Positions 8,464 through 15,409 of a stretch of DNA of 64,000 nucleotides are shown here, piece by piece. The notes beneath the pieces are model-generated. The model had not been told where the DNA came from. It saw only the letters and a list, made by a program, of their open reading frames with translations, and did no database searches. How positions within the stretch are numbered: the stretch's first letter is position 1; each line of letters begins with the position of its first letter. Origin of the DNA: JARRQJ01 sp037381915. Its GTDB lineage: Bacteria; Pseudomonadota; Gammaproteobacteria; DRLM01. The position numbers were made by a program, and so were the translations under genes. The stretch lies in NCBI GenBank assembly GCA_037381915.1, contig JARRQJ010000002.1:70824-134823 (forward strand). Direction: 5' to 3'.

Positions 8464-8691
8464 CTAGGCCCCTTTGCCGTTGTTCCAGGGCGTCTTCGCC
8501 GTGCTGAGTTGCTCGCCGGACAAGCGAAACAGTCCTCGCCCACCGGAATACGTCTTGTAGCTGTCACCATTGTTCTGGCTCAGATGGTTGAACCAATCCT
8601 GGGCGCTCGCCGCGGCCGGCCGCTCGCCGATCTCCGTGACCGTGCCGTTGGGGGCGAAACGCACATGTATCATGATCTGGTCGTTTTCCAT
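8464..8691 (-). CDS. Conserved hypothetical nif-cluster protein, 75 aa
   Basis: A small soluble protein (MENDQIMIHVRFAPNGTVTE) with a conserved-looking aromatic/glycine block around QDWFNHLSQNNGDSYKTYSG. I do not recognise the family. It lies two bases upstream of the SIR2-like gene and is surely co-translated with it; a shared complex is possible. The ribosome binding site AAAGGAG is visible in front of the ATG on the minus strand. Confidence 0.65.
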   Translation of the reverse strand: MENDQIMIHVRFAPNGTVTEIGERPAAASAQDWFNHLSQNNGDSYKTYSGGRGLFRLSGEQLSTAKTPWNNGKGA

Positions 8692-8745
8692 TGTGGTGCT
8701 CCTTTGCGATTCAAAATTACGCTAAGTAAACCCTCATCAAGTTCT

Positions 8746-8854
8746 ATTCCGTCATTCCGGCGAAGGCCGGAATCCAGGATTTCTAAGGTTCCGGACCCCG
8801 GCTTTTGTGCCCTTTTGGGTACTTGTGCCCATTTGGGTATTCGCCGGGGTGACG
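8746..8854. repeat. Dispersed palindromic element TTCCGGCGAA..GGCCGGAA, copy 1
   Basis: ATTCCGTCATTCCGGCGAAG pairs with CCGGAATCC and, at the far end, with CGCCGGGGTGACG. Related copies are at 10900-10972, 24522-24620 and 29572-29617. Inside, the phrase GTGCCC(A/T)TTTGGGT is repeated. The rest of the 8692-9016 gap holds no gene. Confidence 0.6.
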
Positions 8855-9016
8855 TATTAATCAGAAACCCCTGAGTAAATCATTTCCCCTCACCCTGATT
8901 ATTCCCGCCGGCGTGCACTAAAACATCGTGCACCCGTTCAGCGGGGAAAAGGTTCACTGGACCTTTTCCTGTATCCGCCTCACCTCCCACAAGAAGAGGG
9001 AATTTTCAGCATGCCG

Positions 9017-9322
9017 TTACAGCCCCGAACTGAAACCCAGCAACTCAACCGTGACGTCCTCGCCACCCAAGGTTACCTGGCAGGCGAGCCGCGATTTGGA
9101 GCCGACGCCGACGATGGTATCCAGCTTTTCGTTTTCCGCACGCTGAATCTTGGAGACGCTCTTGCGGCCGTCGTGGATAAAGATATGACAGGAACCGCAC
9201 TCCACGTTGCCGTCACACTTGTGGGTAAAGGTATCGTCGGCGGCGAGGATCGCATCGAGCAGTCGCGCGCCTTCGGCGGCTTCCACCTTGTTGCCGGCGG
9301 GGAGAATGGTCAACATGGGCAT
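9017..9322 (-). CDS. [2Fe-2S] ferredoxin of the nif cluster
   Basis: The 101-residue protein is an adrenodoxin/Isc-type ferredoxin: CDGNVECGSC gives the C-X5-C-X2-C ligands and RLACQV the fourth cysteine. This arrangement fits electron transfer in Fe-S or cofactor assembly better than plant-type donation to nitrogenase. Rhodobacter FdVI-like nif-linked ferredoxins are similar. It follows the DegT-like gene in the nif transcript after 67 bases. The gene at 24163 encodes a second ferredoxin of the same type. Confidence 0.85.
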   Translation of the reverse strand: MPMLTILPAGNKVEAAEGARLLDAILAADDTFTHKCDGNVECGSCHIFIHDGRKSVSKIQRAENEKLDTIVGVGSKSRLACQVTLGGEDVTVELLGFSSGL

Positions 9323-9389
9323 GGTCTTACTCCTTGATTGATTAGTGGATAACTATCCCGGGCTTCGCTGCGCTCAGCCCGGACTACAT

Positions 9390-10541
9390 TCATAAGTAAA
9401 TCGCCGAGCCGGCGCCGACGTTCACCGACGCGTCCTTGGCGGTCTGGACGATAAAGCCGATCTGTTCCTCCGCCAGGTGACCGTGAAAGGGCAGTGCCAG
9501 GATGCGGTCCGCCACTTTTTCTGTCACCGGACACTCGCCCTTGCGATGGCCCTTGTCCAGATAAAAACGCTGCAGATGCAAGGGCTGACAAAAGGCGGCG
9601 GCCTCCACGAATTCGACGCGCAGATCGTCGATGATGGCGTCGCGGCTGCTGCGGGTGAAGCGCGTCCCCAGGTGCACCAGATACAGGAACCAGTGGACCT
9701 CGTCGACCTCGGGCGCGACATATGGGTCCTTGATGCCTTCGAAGGATTTGACGTAATCGAAGTAATTACGCTCGATCTGCTTGCGTCGCGCCAGGATCTC
9801 ATCGATGCGCCGCAACTGTGCCAGCCCCAGCGTGGCACTGACGTCGCTCATGCCCGCCTGGTGGGGCAGGCGCGCGGTCACGCTGACGGAAAAGCGCTCG
9901 TCCAGGCGGCGCGCGCGATGGGTACGCAGGGCGGCGGCGATGTCGGCGTCGTCGGTGACGATCATACCGCCTTCGCCGCACACCAGGGGCCCCGGCTGCG
10001 AGAAGTCGAATATGGCGCAATCGCCGAAGCTCCCCACCGGCCTGCCGGCATAGCGCGACCCGATGGCCTCGGTGGAATCCTCGAGCAGCAGTATGGAGCG
10101 CAGCTCGGCCAGGGTACGCAACGCATGCCATGAGGCGGGATGGCCGTTGGTATTCCCGGCGATGACGGCGCGCGTCCGCGCGCTGAGCTTAGCCTCCACC
10201 TTCTCCGGGGAGATTGTCCCCGACCAATAATCGATGTCGGCGAACACCGGCGTGGCGTTGCTGATCGACACCGCGTGGGCGATCTGATGCCAGGAATAGG
10301 GCGAAACGATCACCTCGTCGCCGCGGCCAATGTCGTAGGCGCGCAGGCACAGTAGCAGTCCCAAGCTGCCGCTGGCCACCGCCACCGCGTGCTTGCGTCC
10401 CACAGAGGCGGCGAACTCCTCCTCGAATGCCGCCACTACCGGCCCTTGCGACAGGCGCGGCGCCTTGAGTGCCTCGGTGACGGCATCGATCTCCGCCATG
10501 GAGATATCCGGGTCGGACAGGAGAATGTTGTCCTCGTTCAT
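9390..10541 (-). CDS. DegT/DnrJ/EryC1/StrS-fold protein without the PLP lysine
   Basis: This 383-residue protein matches sugar aminotransferases of the DegT family along its length: QGPVVAAFEEEFAASVGRKHAVAVASGS near the N-terminus, EVIVSPYSW, and the conserved LLLEDSTEAIGSRYAG with Asp155. Where the family has SFxxxKxxxxGEGG with the Schiff-base lysine, this protein reads FDFSQPGPLVCGEGG (residues 178-192): Gly or Pro replaces the lysine. It cannot be a normal transaminase; a lysine-less dehydratase, a binding protein or a scaffold are options. It overlaps the preceding small gene by four bases and belongs to the nif transcript. Confidence 0.8.
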   Translation of the reverse strand: MNEDNILLSDPDISMAEIDAVTEALKAPRLSQGPVVAAFEEEFAASVGRKHAVAVASGSLGLLLCLRAYDIGRGDEVIVSPYSWHQIAHAVSISNATPVFADIDYWSGTISPEKVEAKLSARTRAVIAGNTNGHPASWHALRTLAELRSILLLEDSTEAIGSRYAGRPVGSFGDCAIFDFSQPGPLVCGEGGMIVTDDADIAAALRTHRARRLDERFSVSVTARLPHQAGMSDVSATLGLAQLRRIDEILARRKQIERNYFDYVKSFEGIKDPYVAPEVDEVHWFLYLVHLGTRFTRSSRDAIIDDLRVEFVEAAAFCQPLHLQRFYLDKGHRKGECPVTEKVADRILALPFHGHLAEEQIGFIVQTAKDASVNVGAGSAIYL

Positions 10542-10810
10542 GCCCGCGCTCCCTGTCGCTTGGCCATCACGACACCCGTGGCCGCCGCCGGATCGGCGGT
10601 CAACTGCACGCAGTGATCCCGCGCGTCGATCAGATACAGATCGAATTGCGCATAGCTGCGAAACGGCGTCTCGCCGCGCATGTCGATGGCGTCGCAGCGT
10701 GTCAGGGTCACGCCGGGAAACTCGGCGCGAAACGCCGCGACGTTGCCACCCGCCGGATCGGCCAGGAGGAATTGCTCGATGTTCTGCAGTTGTCCTTCGT
10801 TTAGTGCCAT
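10538..10810 (-). CDS. Small nif-cluster protein (DUF6129-like?)
   Basis: A 90-residue protein (MALNEGQLQNIEQFLLADPA) with a compact alpha/beta pattern and a YAQFDLYLIDARDHCVQLTADP block. From memory the position between nifT and a DegT-like gene matches DUF6129 of gammaproteobacterial nif clusters, but I cannot verify this. No cofactor motif is visible. Its stop overlaps the start of the DegT-like gene, so the two are translationally coupled. Confidence 0.6.
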   Translation of the reverse strand: MALNEGQLQNIEQFLLADPAGGNVAAFRAEFPGVTLTRCDAIDMRGETPFRSYAQFDLYLIDARDHCVQLTADPAAATGVVMAKRQGARA

Positions 10811-10997
10811 ATTCCGCTACCTAGTAGATAAAACTACCTTCTCCCTGAGGGAGAGGGGACCAAGGATGATTGTATGCGGGAAACCTGCGATTCATTCCTA
10901 TTCCGTCATTCCGGCGAATGCCGGAATCCAGGCTTATCAAGACGCCGGACCCCGGCTTACACCGGGGTAACGGATAATGCACAGATTCCATATGATC
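10811..10997. repeat. Two dispersed repeats in the nifT gap
   Basis: The gap holds a CTCCCTGAGGGAG palindrome (10837-10859) and a TTCCGTCATTCCGGCGAA element (10900-10972, copy 2). They lie within the presumed nif transcript, so they may act as mRNA-stabilising or attenuating hairpins. Confidence 0.55.
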
Positions 10998-11207
10998 CTA
11001 ATCGCCCAACCGGCGCGCCTCCACCGTGATGGGCAGGCGCGTGTCCTGGGCCATCTGCGGCAACGCCAGCTTCCAGCCGTTGCCCAAGGTGATGGTGCCG
11101 CCCCACATCTCCGCTTTATCCATGGAGACGATGGGCTCCTCCAGATCCTTCTTGGCAACATAGGCCGACAGCTCGCCCGCCTTGTTCTTGCGTATCATTA
11201 CCTTCAT
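10998..11207 (-). CDS. nifT: Nitrogen fixation protein NifT/FixU
   Basis: The 69-residue protein (MKVMIRKNKAGELSAYVAKK, then MWGGTITLGNGWKLALP) is a full-length NifT/FixU. The family is conserved in nif clusters but has no proven function, and deletion in Azotobacter or Klebsiella has little effect. The ATG at 11207 starts the family-conserved N-terminus; the longer open frame upstream runs antisense-style through nifS and was discarded. It follows nifS after 44 bases. Confidence 0.9.
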   Translation of the reverse strand: MKVMIRKNKAGELSAYVAKKDLEEPIVSMDKAEMWGGTITLGNGWKLALPQMAQDTRLPITVEARRLGD

Positions 11208-11251
11208 TTCTGCACTGCTCCTACTCTGAATATATGTATACGGCTTCTGGC

Positions 11252-12415
11252 TCAGGCCGCGTCCGCCACCCCCGACGCGATAATCGTTGACAATAAATCG
11301 AGCACCCGGTCCACCTCCTCGAGAGTGTTGTAGCGCCCCAGGGAAAATCGGATGGAGGCCTGCGCCGCTTCGGGCGACAGCCCCATGGCGGTCAGGACAT
11401 GGGAAGGTTCCGTACCTCCGGCGCTGCACGCGGCACCTTGCGACACGCACACGCCGGCCTGATCGAGTTTCTGCACGATGGCCTCGCCATTGAGATCGCC
11501 GAAGCGGATGTTGCTGGTGTTGGCGAGACGTTCTCCGTTCGCGCCATTGATGCTCGCGAAAGGAAAGCGTTCCAGCACGCCGGTCTCGAGTCGCTGACGC
11601 AGCGCCGCCATTTGCGGCATTTCGGTACACAAGCCGTCCCGAACCAATAGCGCGGCTATACCCAGGCCGATAATCCCGGAGACGTTCTCGGTACCGCCGC
11701 GCCGGCCACGTTCCTGATGGCCGTACAACAGCGGAGGCAGCTTCAAACCCTTGCGCATATACAGGACCCCCACCCCTGAGGGGGCATACAGCTTGTGTCC
11801 GGACAAGGTCAGCAGGTCCACCGGCGCGGTCGCGACATCGAGGGCTAGCTTACCCGCCGCCTGCACCGCGTCGCTGTGGAACAGCACCCCCCGGGCCTTG
11901 ACCCGCCGCGCGACCTCCGCAATGGGAAACACTACACCGGTCTCGTTGTTGGCCCACATCAAGCTCACGAGCGCGGTCTCTTTACAGATTGCCTCTTCAA
12001 TCTGCGATGGATCGAGACGGCCGGCTGCGTCCACCTCCAGATAGGTGACCCGCACCCCGCGTGTCTCGAGGTGTTTGAACAGCAACAGCAGGGAGGGGTG
12101 CTCCACCGTACTGGTCACGATGTGATTCTTTTCCGGCGCCATCGCCAACGCGCCCAGTACCGCTGCATGATTGCCTTCCGTACCGCCGGCGGTGAAGACA
12201 ATCTCCGCCGGGTGCGCATTCAGCAAACTCGCCACCTGAACGCGCGCTTCCTGCATGGCGCGCTTGGCCAGCTCGCCGGCGCCGTGCTTGCTGGATGGGT
12301 TACCGTAGCCGCTGTCCAGGTAGTCGTATACGGCGTCGACGCTTTCCGACGCCACCGGTGCGGAGGCGTTGTAATCGAAATAGATCATATCGTTGGTTGG
12401 TGGTCTGTCGCTCAT
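11252..12415 (-). CDS. nifS: Cysteine desulfurase NifS
   Basis: This 387-residue PLP enzyme takes sulfur from cysteine for nitrogenase Fe-S clusters. Visible: MIYFDYNASAPV at the start, the cofactor lysine in LSGHKLYAPSG, RGGTENVSGI and the catalytic cysteine in SQGAACSAGG. The short active-site loop after the cysteine and the nif position distinguish it from IscS (gene at 19178). The start at 12415 overlaps the stop of the preceding gene by four bases, giving MSDRPPTND; an in-frame upstream start would lie inside that gene. Confidence 0.9.
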   Translation of the reverse strand: MSDRPPTNDMIYFDYNASAPVASESVDAVYDYLDSGYGNPSSKHGAGELAKRAMQEARVQVASLLNAHPAEIVFTAGGTEGNHAAVLGALAMAPEKNHIVTSTVEHPSLLLLFKHLETRGVRVTYLEVDAAGRLDPSQIEEAICKETALVSLMWANNETGVVFPIAEVARRVKARGVLFHSDAVQAAGKLALDVATAPVDLLTLSGHKLYAPSGVGVLYMRKGLKLPPLLYGHQERGRRGGTENVSGIIGLGIAALLVRDGLCTEMPQMAALRQRLETGVLERFPFASINGANGERLANTSNIRFGDLNGEAIVQKLDQAGVCVSQGAACSAGGTEPSHVLTAMGLSPEAAQASIRFSLGRYNTLEEVDRVLDLLSTIIASGVADAA

Positions 12416-12777
12416 GGCCAGAACATCCGCAGCGGGTCGCATTTCAACACTTCCAGGGCGTCCAGGAGACTGGTCATCGCGGCATAGGATTCCCATTGGT
12501 CCAGGTGGTGATTTTTGCGATAAAGGCGCCACCTACCCTCGCCCGGGACATATTCGAGCTGCGCGATATCGATGACCCCGCCTTCCTTGTCGATATTGCG
12601 CGAGCAACATGGGCTCTCGACGCGATAGCCGTTATACATCGGATAAACGCGAGGTAAAACGTAACGGTAACGCTCACGGTCGGCGAGAGCGCGTTCGATG
12701 CGCTTGCAGTCCAACTCATTGGGGTGAGGACTAACCAGCGACGTCGTGGAATGCTGTGTCGTGGTTGCCGTATTCAT
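12412..12777 (-). CDS. DUF3024-like nif-cluster protein
   Basis: The 121-residue protein resembles DUF3024: a basic N-terminal part with ERYRYVLPRVYPMYNGYRVESPCC, then GRWRLYRKNHHLDQWESY and the ending CDPLRMFW, which recalls the family's W-LY-x-N-xx-W-Y and DP-x-x-FW signature. Function unknown. Two cysteines (PCC) could bind metal. Starts are possible at 12777 or 12780 (tandem ATG). It lies between nifZ and nifS and overlaps nifS by four bases. Confidence 0.65.
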   Translation of the reverse strand: MNTATTTQHSTTSLVSPHPNELDCKRIERALADRERYRYVLPRVYPMYNGYRVESPCCSRNIDKEGGVIDIAQLEYVPGEGRWRLYRKNHHLDQWESYAAMTSLLDALEVLKCDPLRMFWP

Positions 12778-12787
12778 CATCGCCCCG

Positions 12788-13027
12788 TTACTCGACCGCA
12801 ATCTCTTCTTCCAGACATCCCACCACATTGCCTGCCCCAAATTCCACCATATATACCGGCACCCCGGACTCGACATGCGTACCCACCTGCACGATCTCAC
12901 CGCGATCACCCTCATGCACCAGTAACGCATCGGCTGGCCGGTCGGGATAAGATCCGTCATTGTACAAATCGCTCGCCGCGCGGATGTGCTGCCCCCATTG
13001 ATATTTGGGAATGCGCATATCCATCAT
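12788..13027 (-). CDS. nifZ: NifZ, copy A
   Basis: The 79-residue protein has the NifZ SH3-like pattern: PKYQWGQHIRAASDLYNDGSYPD, GDRGEIVQVGTHVESGVPVYMVEF and GCLEEEI at the end. NifZ helps to mature the second P-cluster of the MoFe protein. A second NifZ-family gene lies directly upstream (13024-13317), overlapping by four bases. Confidence 0.85.
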   Translation of the reverse strand: MMDMRIPKYQWGQHIRAASDLYNDGSYPDRPADALLVHEGDRGEIVQVGTHVESGVPVYMVEFGAGNVVGCLEEEIAVE

Positions 13028-13317
13028 GCCCCCTCCTCCACGATCTCTTCCTCTACCGCTTCCAGTTCCTTGCCCTTCATGCCCACGCGATAGCCGCGGC
13101 TGTAAAAATCCACTCCATAGATATAGAACTGCTGGAGGAAGCTGCCGATGCTCGTTACATATCCTTCCTCACCCTTCTTCACCAGAATCTCGCCGATCTC
13201 CTTGCCGGGAAAGGTGCCGTCGTTGCGGATACTCTTGCGCGAGCGCACCTTTTGCCCGTAATCGAAGCGCGGTGGGCGTTCCAATTCCACGGAGTCACTG
13301 TCGCGATTTATGTTCAT
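13024..13317 (-). CDS. NifZ-family protein, copy B
   Basis: The 97-residue protein shows the same pattern as copy A: PPRFDYGQKVRSRKSIRNDGTFPG, KKGEEGYVTSIGSFLQQFYIYGVDF and LEAVEEEI. It has an extra N-terminal segment and an acidic tail. Tandem NifZ domains are known, either as fused long NifZ or as pairs; here they are two overlapping genes. The start at 13317 begins MNINRDSDS. Confidence 0.8.
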   Translation of the reverse strand: MNINRDSDSVELERPPRFDYGQKVRSRKSIRNDGTFPGKEIGEILVKKGEEGYVTSIGSFLQQFYIYGVDFYSRGYRVGMKGKELEAVEEEIVEEGA

Positions 13318-13330
13318 ATTTCGCTCCTCG

Positions 13331-14107
13331 TCACAAAGCTTCGTCGTCGCGGGCTGCGGTAACGGCGTTCCACAGCCGTTGGGCGACGCGCTCGCGCACC
13401 ATGGGGTCTTCGTCACCGCGCATCTGTACCAGGCATTCCGCACCGGCGCGGTTCGCCACCTCGTAGCGCACCCGCCAGTCGGGATCGTGGCGCATCCACA
13501 CCAGTTGCTCCGGCGACATCCGTGCTGCGACCTGCACGCGCACGCCGCCGTCCTCGTCCATGGCCATGGTCATCAACCATTCATTTCCGATGCGCTGCGC
13601 CACCACGCGCCGCACTTCCGAATCCTCGTCGCGCAGCATGAATGGCAGCAGGTAGGGCGTAATGCGGCGCGCCACATTCTGCCGCACGTAGTAATCCGCG
13701 TCCCTCATCATGGCGATCAGGTCCGTACCTTCGAGCCGAGCGGCGACGCGGATGCGCACCTCGCGGCTGACGTCGTTGCGCAGCCGCAGCAGATAACGAA
13801 CCGGCAGGCGCTGCGCTGCGTTCCAGCGCACGGTGTCGTCCGGGTCGTCCAGCAATCGCGGCAGGTGAAACAGGCCGGCGTATTTGGAGGCGACCGCGCG
13901 CACCTCGAAGTAGGGATGGTCGAGACTGGCATCGGCCAGCGCGGGATTGCTCGCGAAGAAGCGGTCGATGCGGCGTGCGTAGCGGTCCCGAACGCAGGCG
14001 CGCAGCGGTTCGCAGCGACCCACCTGGCGCAGGCAGGCATAGCGGCAGGTTTCGCAGCGTATCTCGTTTCCCTGCCAATCCAGCGACTCGTCAATGTCAG
14101 TCTTCAT
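13331..14107 (-). CDS. Leucine-rich-variant (LRV) [4Fe-4S] protein
   Basis: This 258-residue protein matches the Azotobacter vinelandii LRV protein, whose structure shows a superhelix of alternating alpha and 3-10 helices plus a small [4Fe-4S] domain. Cysteines 18, 21, 25, 32 and 38 form the N-terminal cluster region (CETCRYAC). Then about eight 24-residue repeats follow with VRxxVAxR at their core (VRWNAAQRL, VRIRVAARL, VRQNVARRI, VRRVVAQRI, VRVQVAARM). The function in nitrogen fixation is unknown. The start overlaps the TPR-like gene by 11 bases. Confidence 0.85.
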   Translation of the reverse strand: MKTDIDESLDWQGNEIRCETCRYACLRQVGRCEPLRACVRDRYARRIDRFFASNPALADASLDHPYFEVRAVASKYAGLFHLPRLLDDPDDTVRWNAAQRLPVRYLLRLRNDVSREVRIRVAARLEGTDLIAMMRDADYYVRQNVARRITPYLLPFMLRDEDSEVRRVVAQRIGNEWLMTMAMDEDGGVRVQVAARMSPEQLVWMRHDPDWRVRYEVANRAGAECLVQMRGDEDPMVRERVAQRLWNAVTAARDDEAL

Positions 14108-14624
14108 AGTCGTCTTTACCCATCCGATCCAACACGTTCAACAATACCTTGCCCCCGAGTTTGTCCTGCGGATCCAACTCCAGCAGCTTGGTGGTGACGG
14201 CGCGGCCCGCCTCCAAATCGCCGAGGCGCATGTGCAGATAGGCATAGGCCTTGAGTGTGAACAGATAAAAGCGCGGCATCACCGCGTCGTAGCTGCCGAA
14301 CTCAGCGTCCTGCGCACGCACCTCGCGCCAGTCGCCGGAAACCCCGATGCGCGCCGCGGCATCTTTCAGGCAGTGCACTGCCACTCCCAGTGCATCCTGC
14401 AGACGCCCTTTGTAGAAGTAGAAGCGATACAAACCAATATGCACGGCGACGTGCCACGGCGCCAGGTTGATGGCGTTGCGCAGATGCGCCTCGGCGACAC
14501 TATCCTGGTGATAGGCTTTACCCGCGAGACGCAGCTCCCGCTCCGCGTCGGCGGGCAGCCCAGCGCCGAAGCAGGCATAGTCCGCTGCTGCGGGATTCAG
14601 TACTGCGTCGTTGTCCAGGTTCAT
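14097..14624 (-). CDS. TPR-like helical nif-cluster protein
   Basis: A 175-residue, all-helical protein with TPR-like spacing: LRNAINLAPWHVAVHIGLYRFYFYKGRLQDAL, then LFTLKAYAYLHMRLGDLEAGRAVTTKLLELDP. It is clearly paralogous to the gene at 37742 (compare LYRFYFYKGRL with LYKFYFYRSRL, and LKAYAYLHMRLGD with LKALAFIRLRLGR). No catalytic motif. It probably binds other nif proteins. The start at 14624 follows the palindromic repeats. Confidence 0.7.
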   Translation of the reverse strand: MNLDNDAVLNPAAADYACFGAGLPADAERELRLAGKAYHQDSVAEAHLRNAINLAPWHVAVHIGLYRFYFYKGRLQDALGVAVHCLKDAAARIGVSGDWREVRAQDAEFGSYDAVMPRFYLFTLKAYAYLHMRLGDLEAGRAVTTKLLELDPQDKLGGKVLLNVLDRMGKDDYED

Positions 14625-14645
14625 GTCTACGTCTCCGCCCTTATG

Positions 14646-14759
14646 TCCCTCTCCCTTAACGAGAGGGAAGGGTGAGGGGATAAAACGAACACGTCCCGGT
14701 TGTTTCAACTCCCCTTAACCCGTCCCCTTATCCCGACCTTCTCCCCGAGGGAAAGAGAG
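14646..14759. repeat. Dispersed CTCTCCC/GGGAG repeats between hesB-like and TPR-like genes
   Basis: Two copies (14646-14681 and 14722-14759) in opposite-looking context fill most of the 141-base gap. Paired copies could form a long hairpin in the nif transcript. Confidence 0.55.
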
Positions 14760-14765
14760 ATAACT

Positions 14766-15131
14766 TCAATGCTTGCGTCCGATGCTGGTGACGTCGATCG
14801 TCGTCGTCCCCGGACTCGCGCTGCTGCACGCGCAGCTCGCAGCCTTGGGGTCGATGAAGGTCAGACCGCTGCTCATGGGCGTGTCGGCGAAATCAATGGT
14901 CACGCCCTCCAGCAGCAGGCGGCTTTCGGCGGGCAGAAACAACTTCACGCCGCTGATTTCCACCACACTGTCACCGGCGGCAGGCTGCGCCTCGACACTG
15001 AATTCCGCGGCCAGTCCGGAACAGCCTCCGGTGCTGACCTGCAAACGGAATCCGGCACCCTCGCCGACACCGCTGAACCGCACCATGCGCTGGATGAATT
15101 TTTCCGCGCCGGGAGTAATCGTCACATTCAT
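14766..15131 (-). CDS. HesB/IscA-family A-type Fe-S carrier
   Basis: The 121-residue protein has the A-type carrier cysteines: STGGCSGLAAEF (first Cys) and ASCACSSA (the C-X-C pair, with Ala instead of the usual Gly). The tail after the C-X-C pair is longer than in IscA. This agrees with the nif-linked HesB/IscA-Nif group that delivers clusters to nitrogenase proteins. It sits nine bases after the ferredoxin gene, between nifB and the TPR-like gene. Confidence 0.8.
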   Translation of the reverse strand: MNVTITPGAEKFIQRMVRFSGVGEGAGFRLQVSTGGCSGLAAEFSVEAQPAAGDSVVEISGVKLFLPAESRLLLEGVTIDFADTPMSSGLTFIDPKAASCACSSASPGTTTIDVTSIGRKH

Positions 15132-15141
15132 GACTTCGCTC

Positions 15142-15366
15142 CTAGGCGTTTGCCTGATAGCGTGGATAGGACGTATCGATCACACAGGTATCGTCCACCG
15201 GACACACCGCCACGCACTGTGCATCGTCAAAGTAGCCGATGCACTCGGTGCATTTCTTGGGGTCAATCACATAGGTATCGTTCTTGAATCGGATGGCGTT
15301 GTTGGGACATTCCGGTTCGCACGCGGAACATGCAGTGCACTGTGATGTGACGATTTTATATGCCAT
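15142..15366 (-). CDS. 2[4Fe-4S] ferredoxin of the nifB operon
   Basis: The 74-residue protein has two cluster motifs, CTACSACEPECP and CTECIGYFDDAQCVAVCP. The second has the long C-X2-C-X8-C-X3-C insert typical of ferredoxins of the photosynthetic-bacterial/nif type. Such ferredoxins reduce nitrogenase or donate electrons to NifB. The location 43 bases after nifB favours the NifB role. Confidence 0.85.
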   Translation of the reverse strand: MAYKIVTSQCTACSACEPECPNNAIRFKNDTYVIDPKKCTECIGYFDDAQCVAVCPVDDTCVIDTSYPRYQANA

Positions 15367-15409
15367 TGCTGTGTTACTCCTTTACTGGTTTTACTATTAA
15401 GCTACATCT

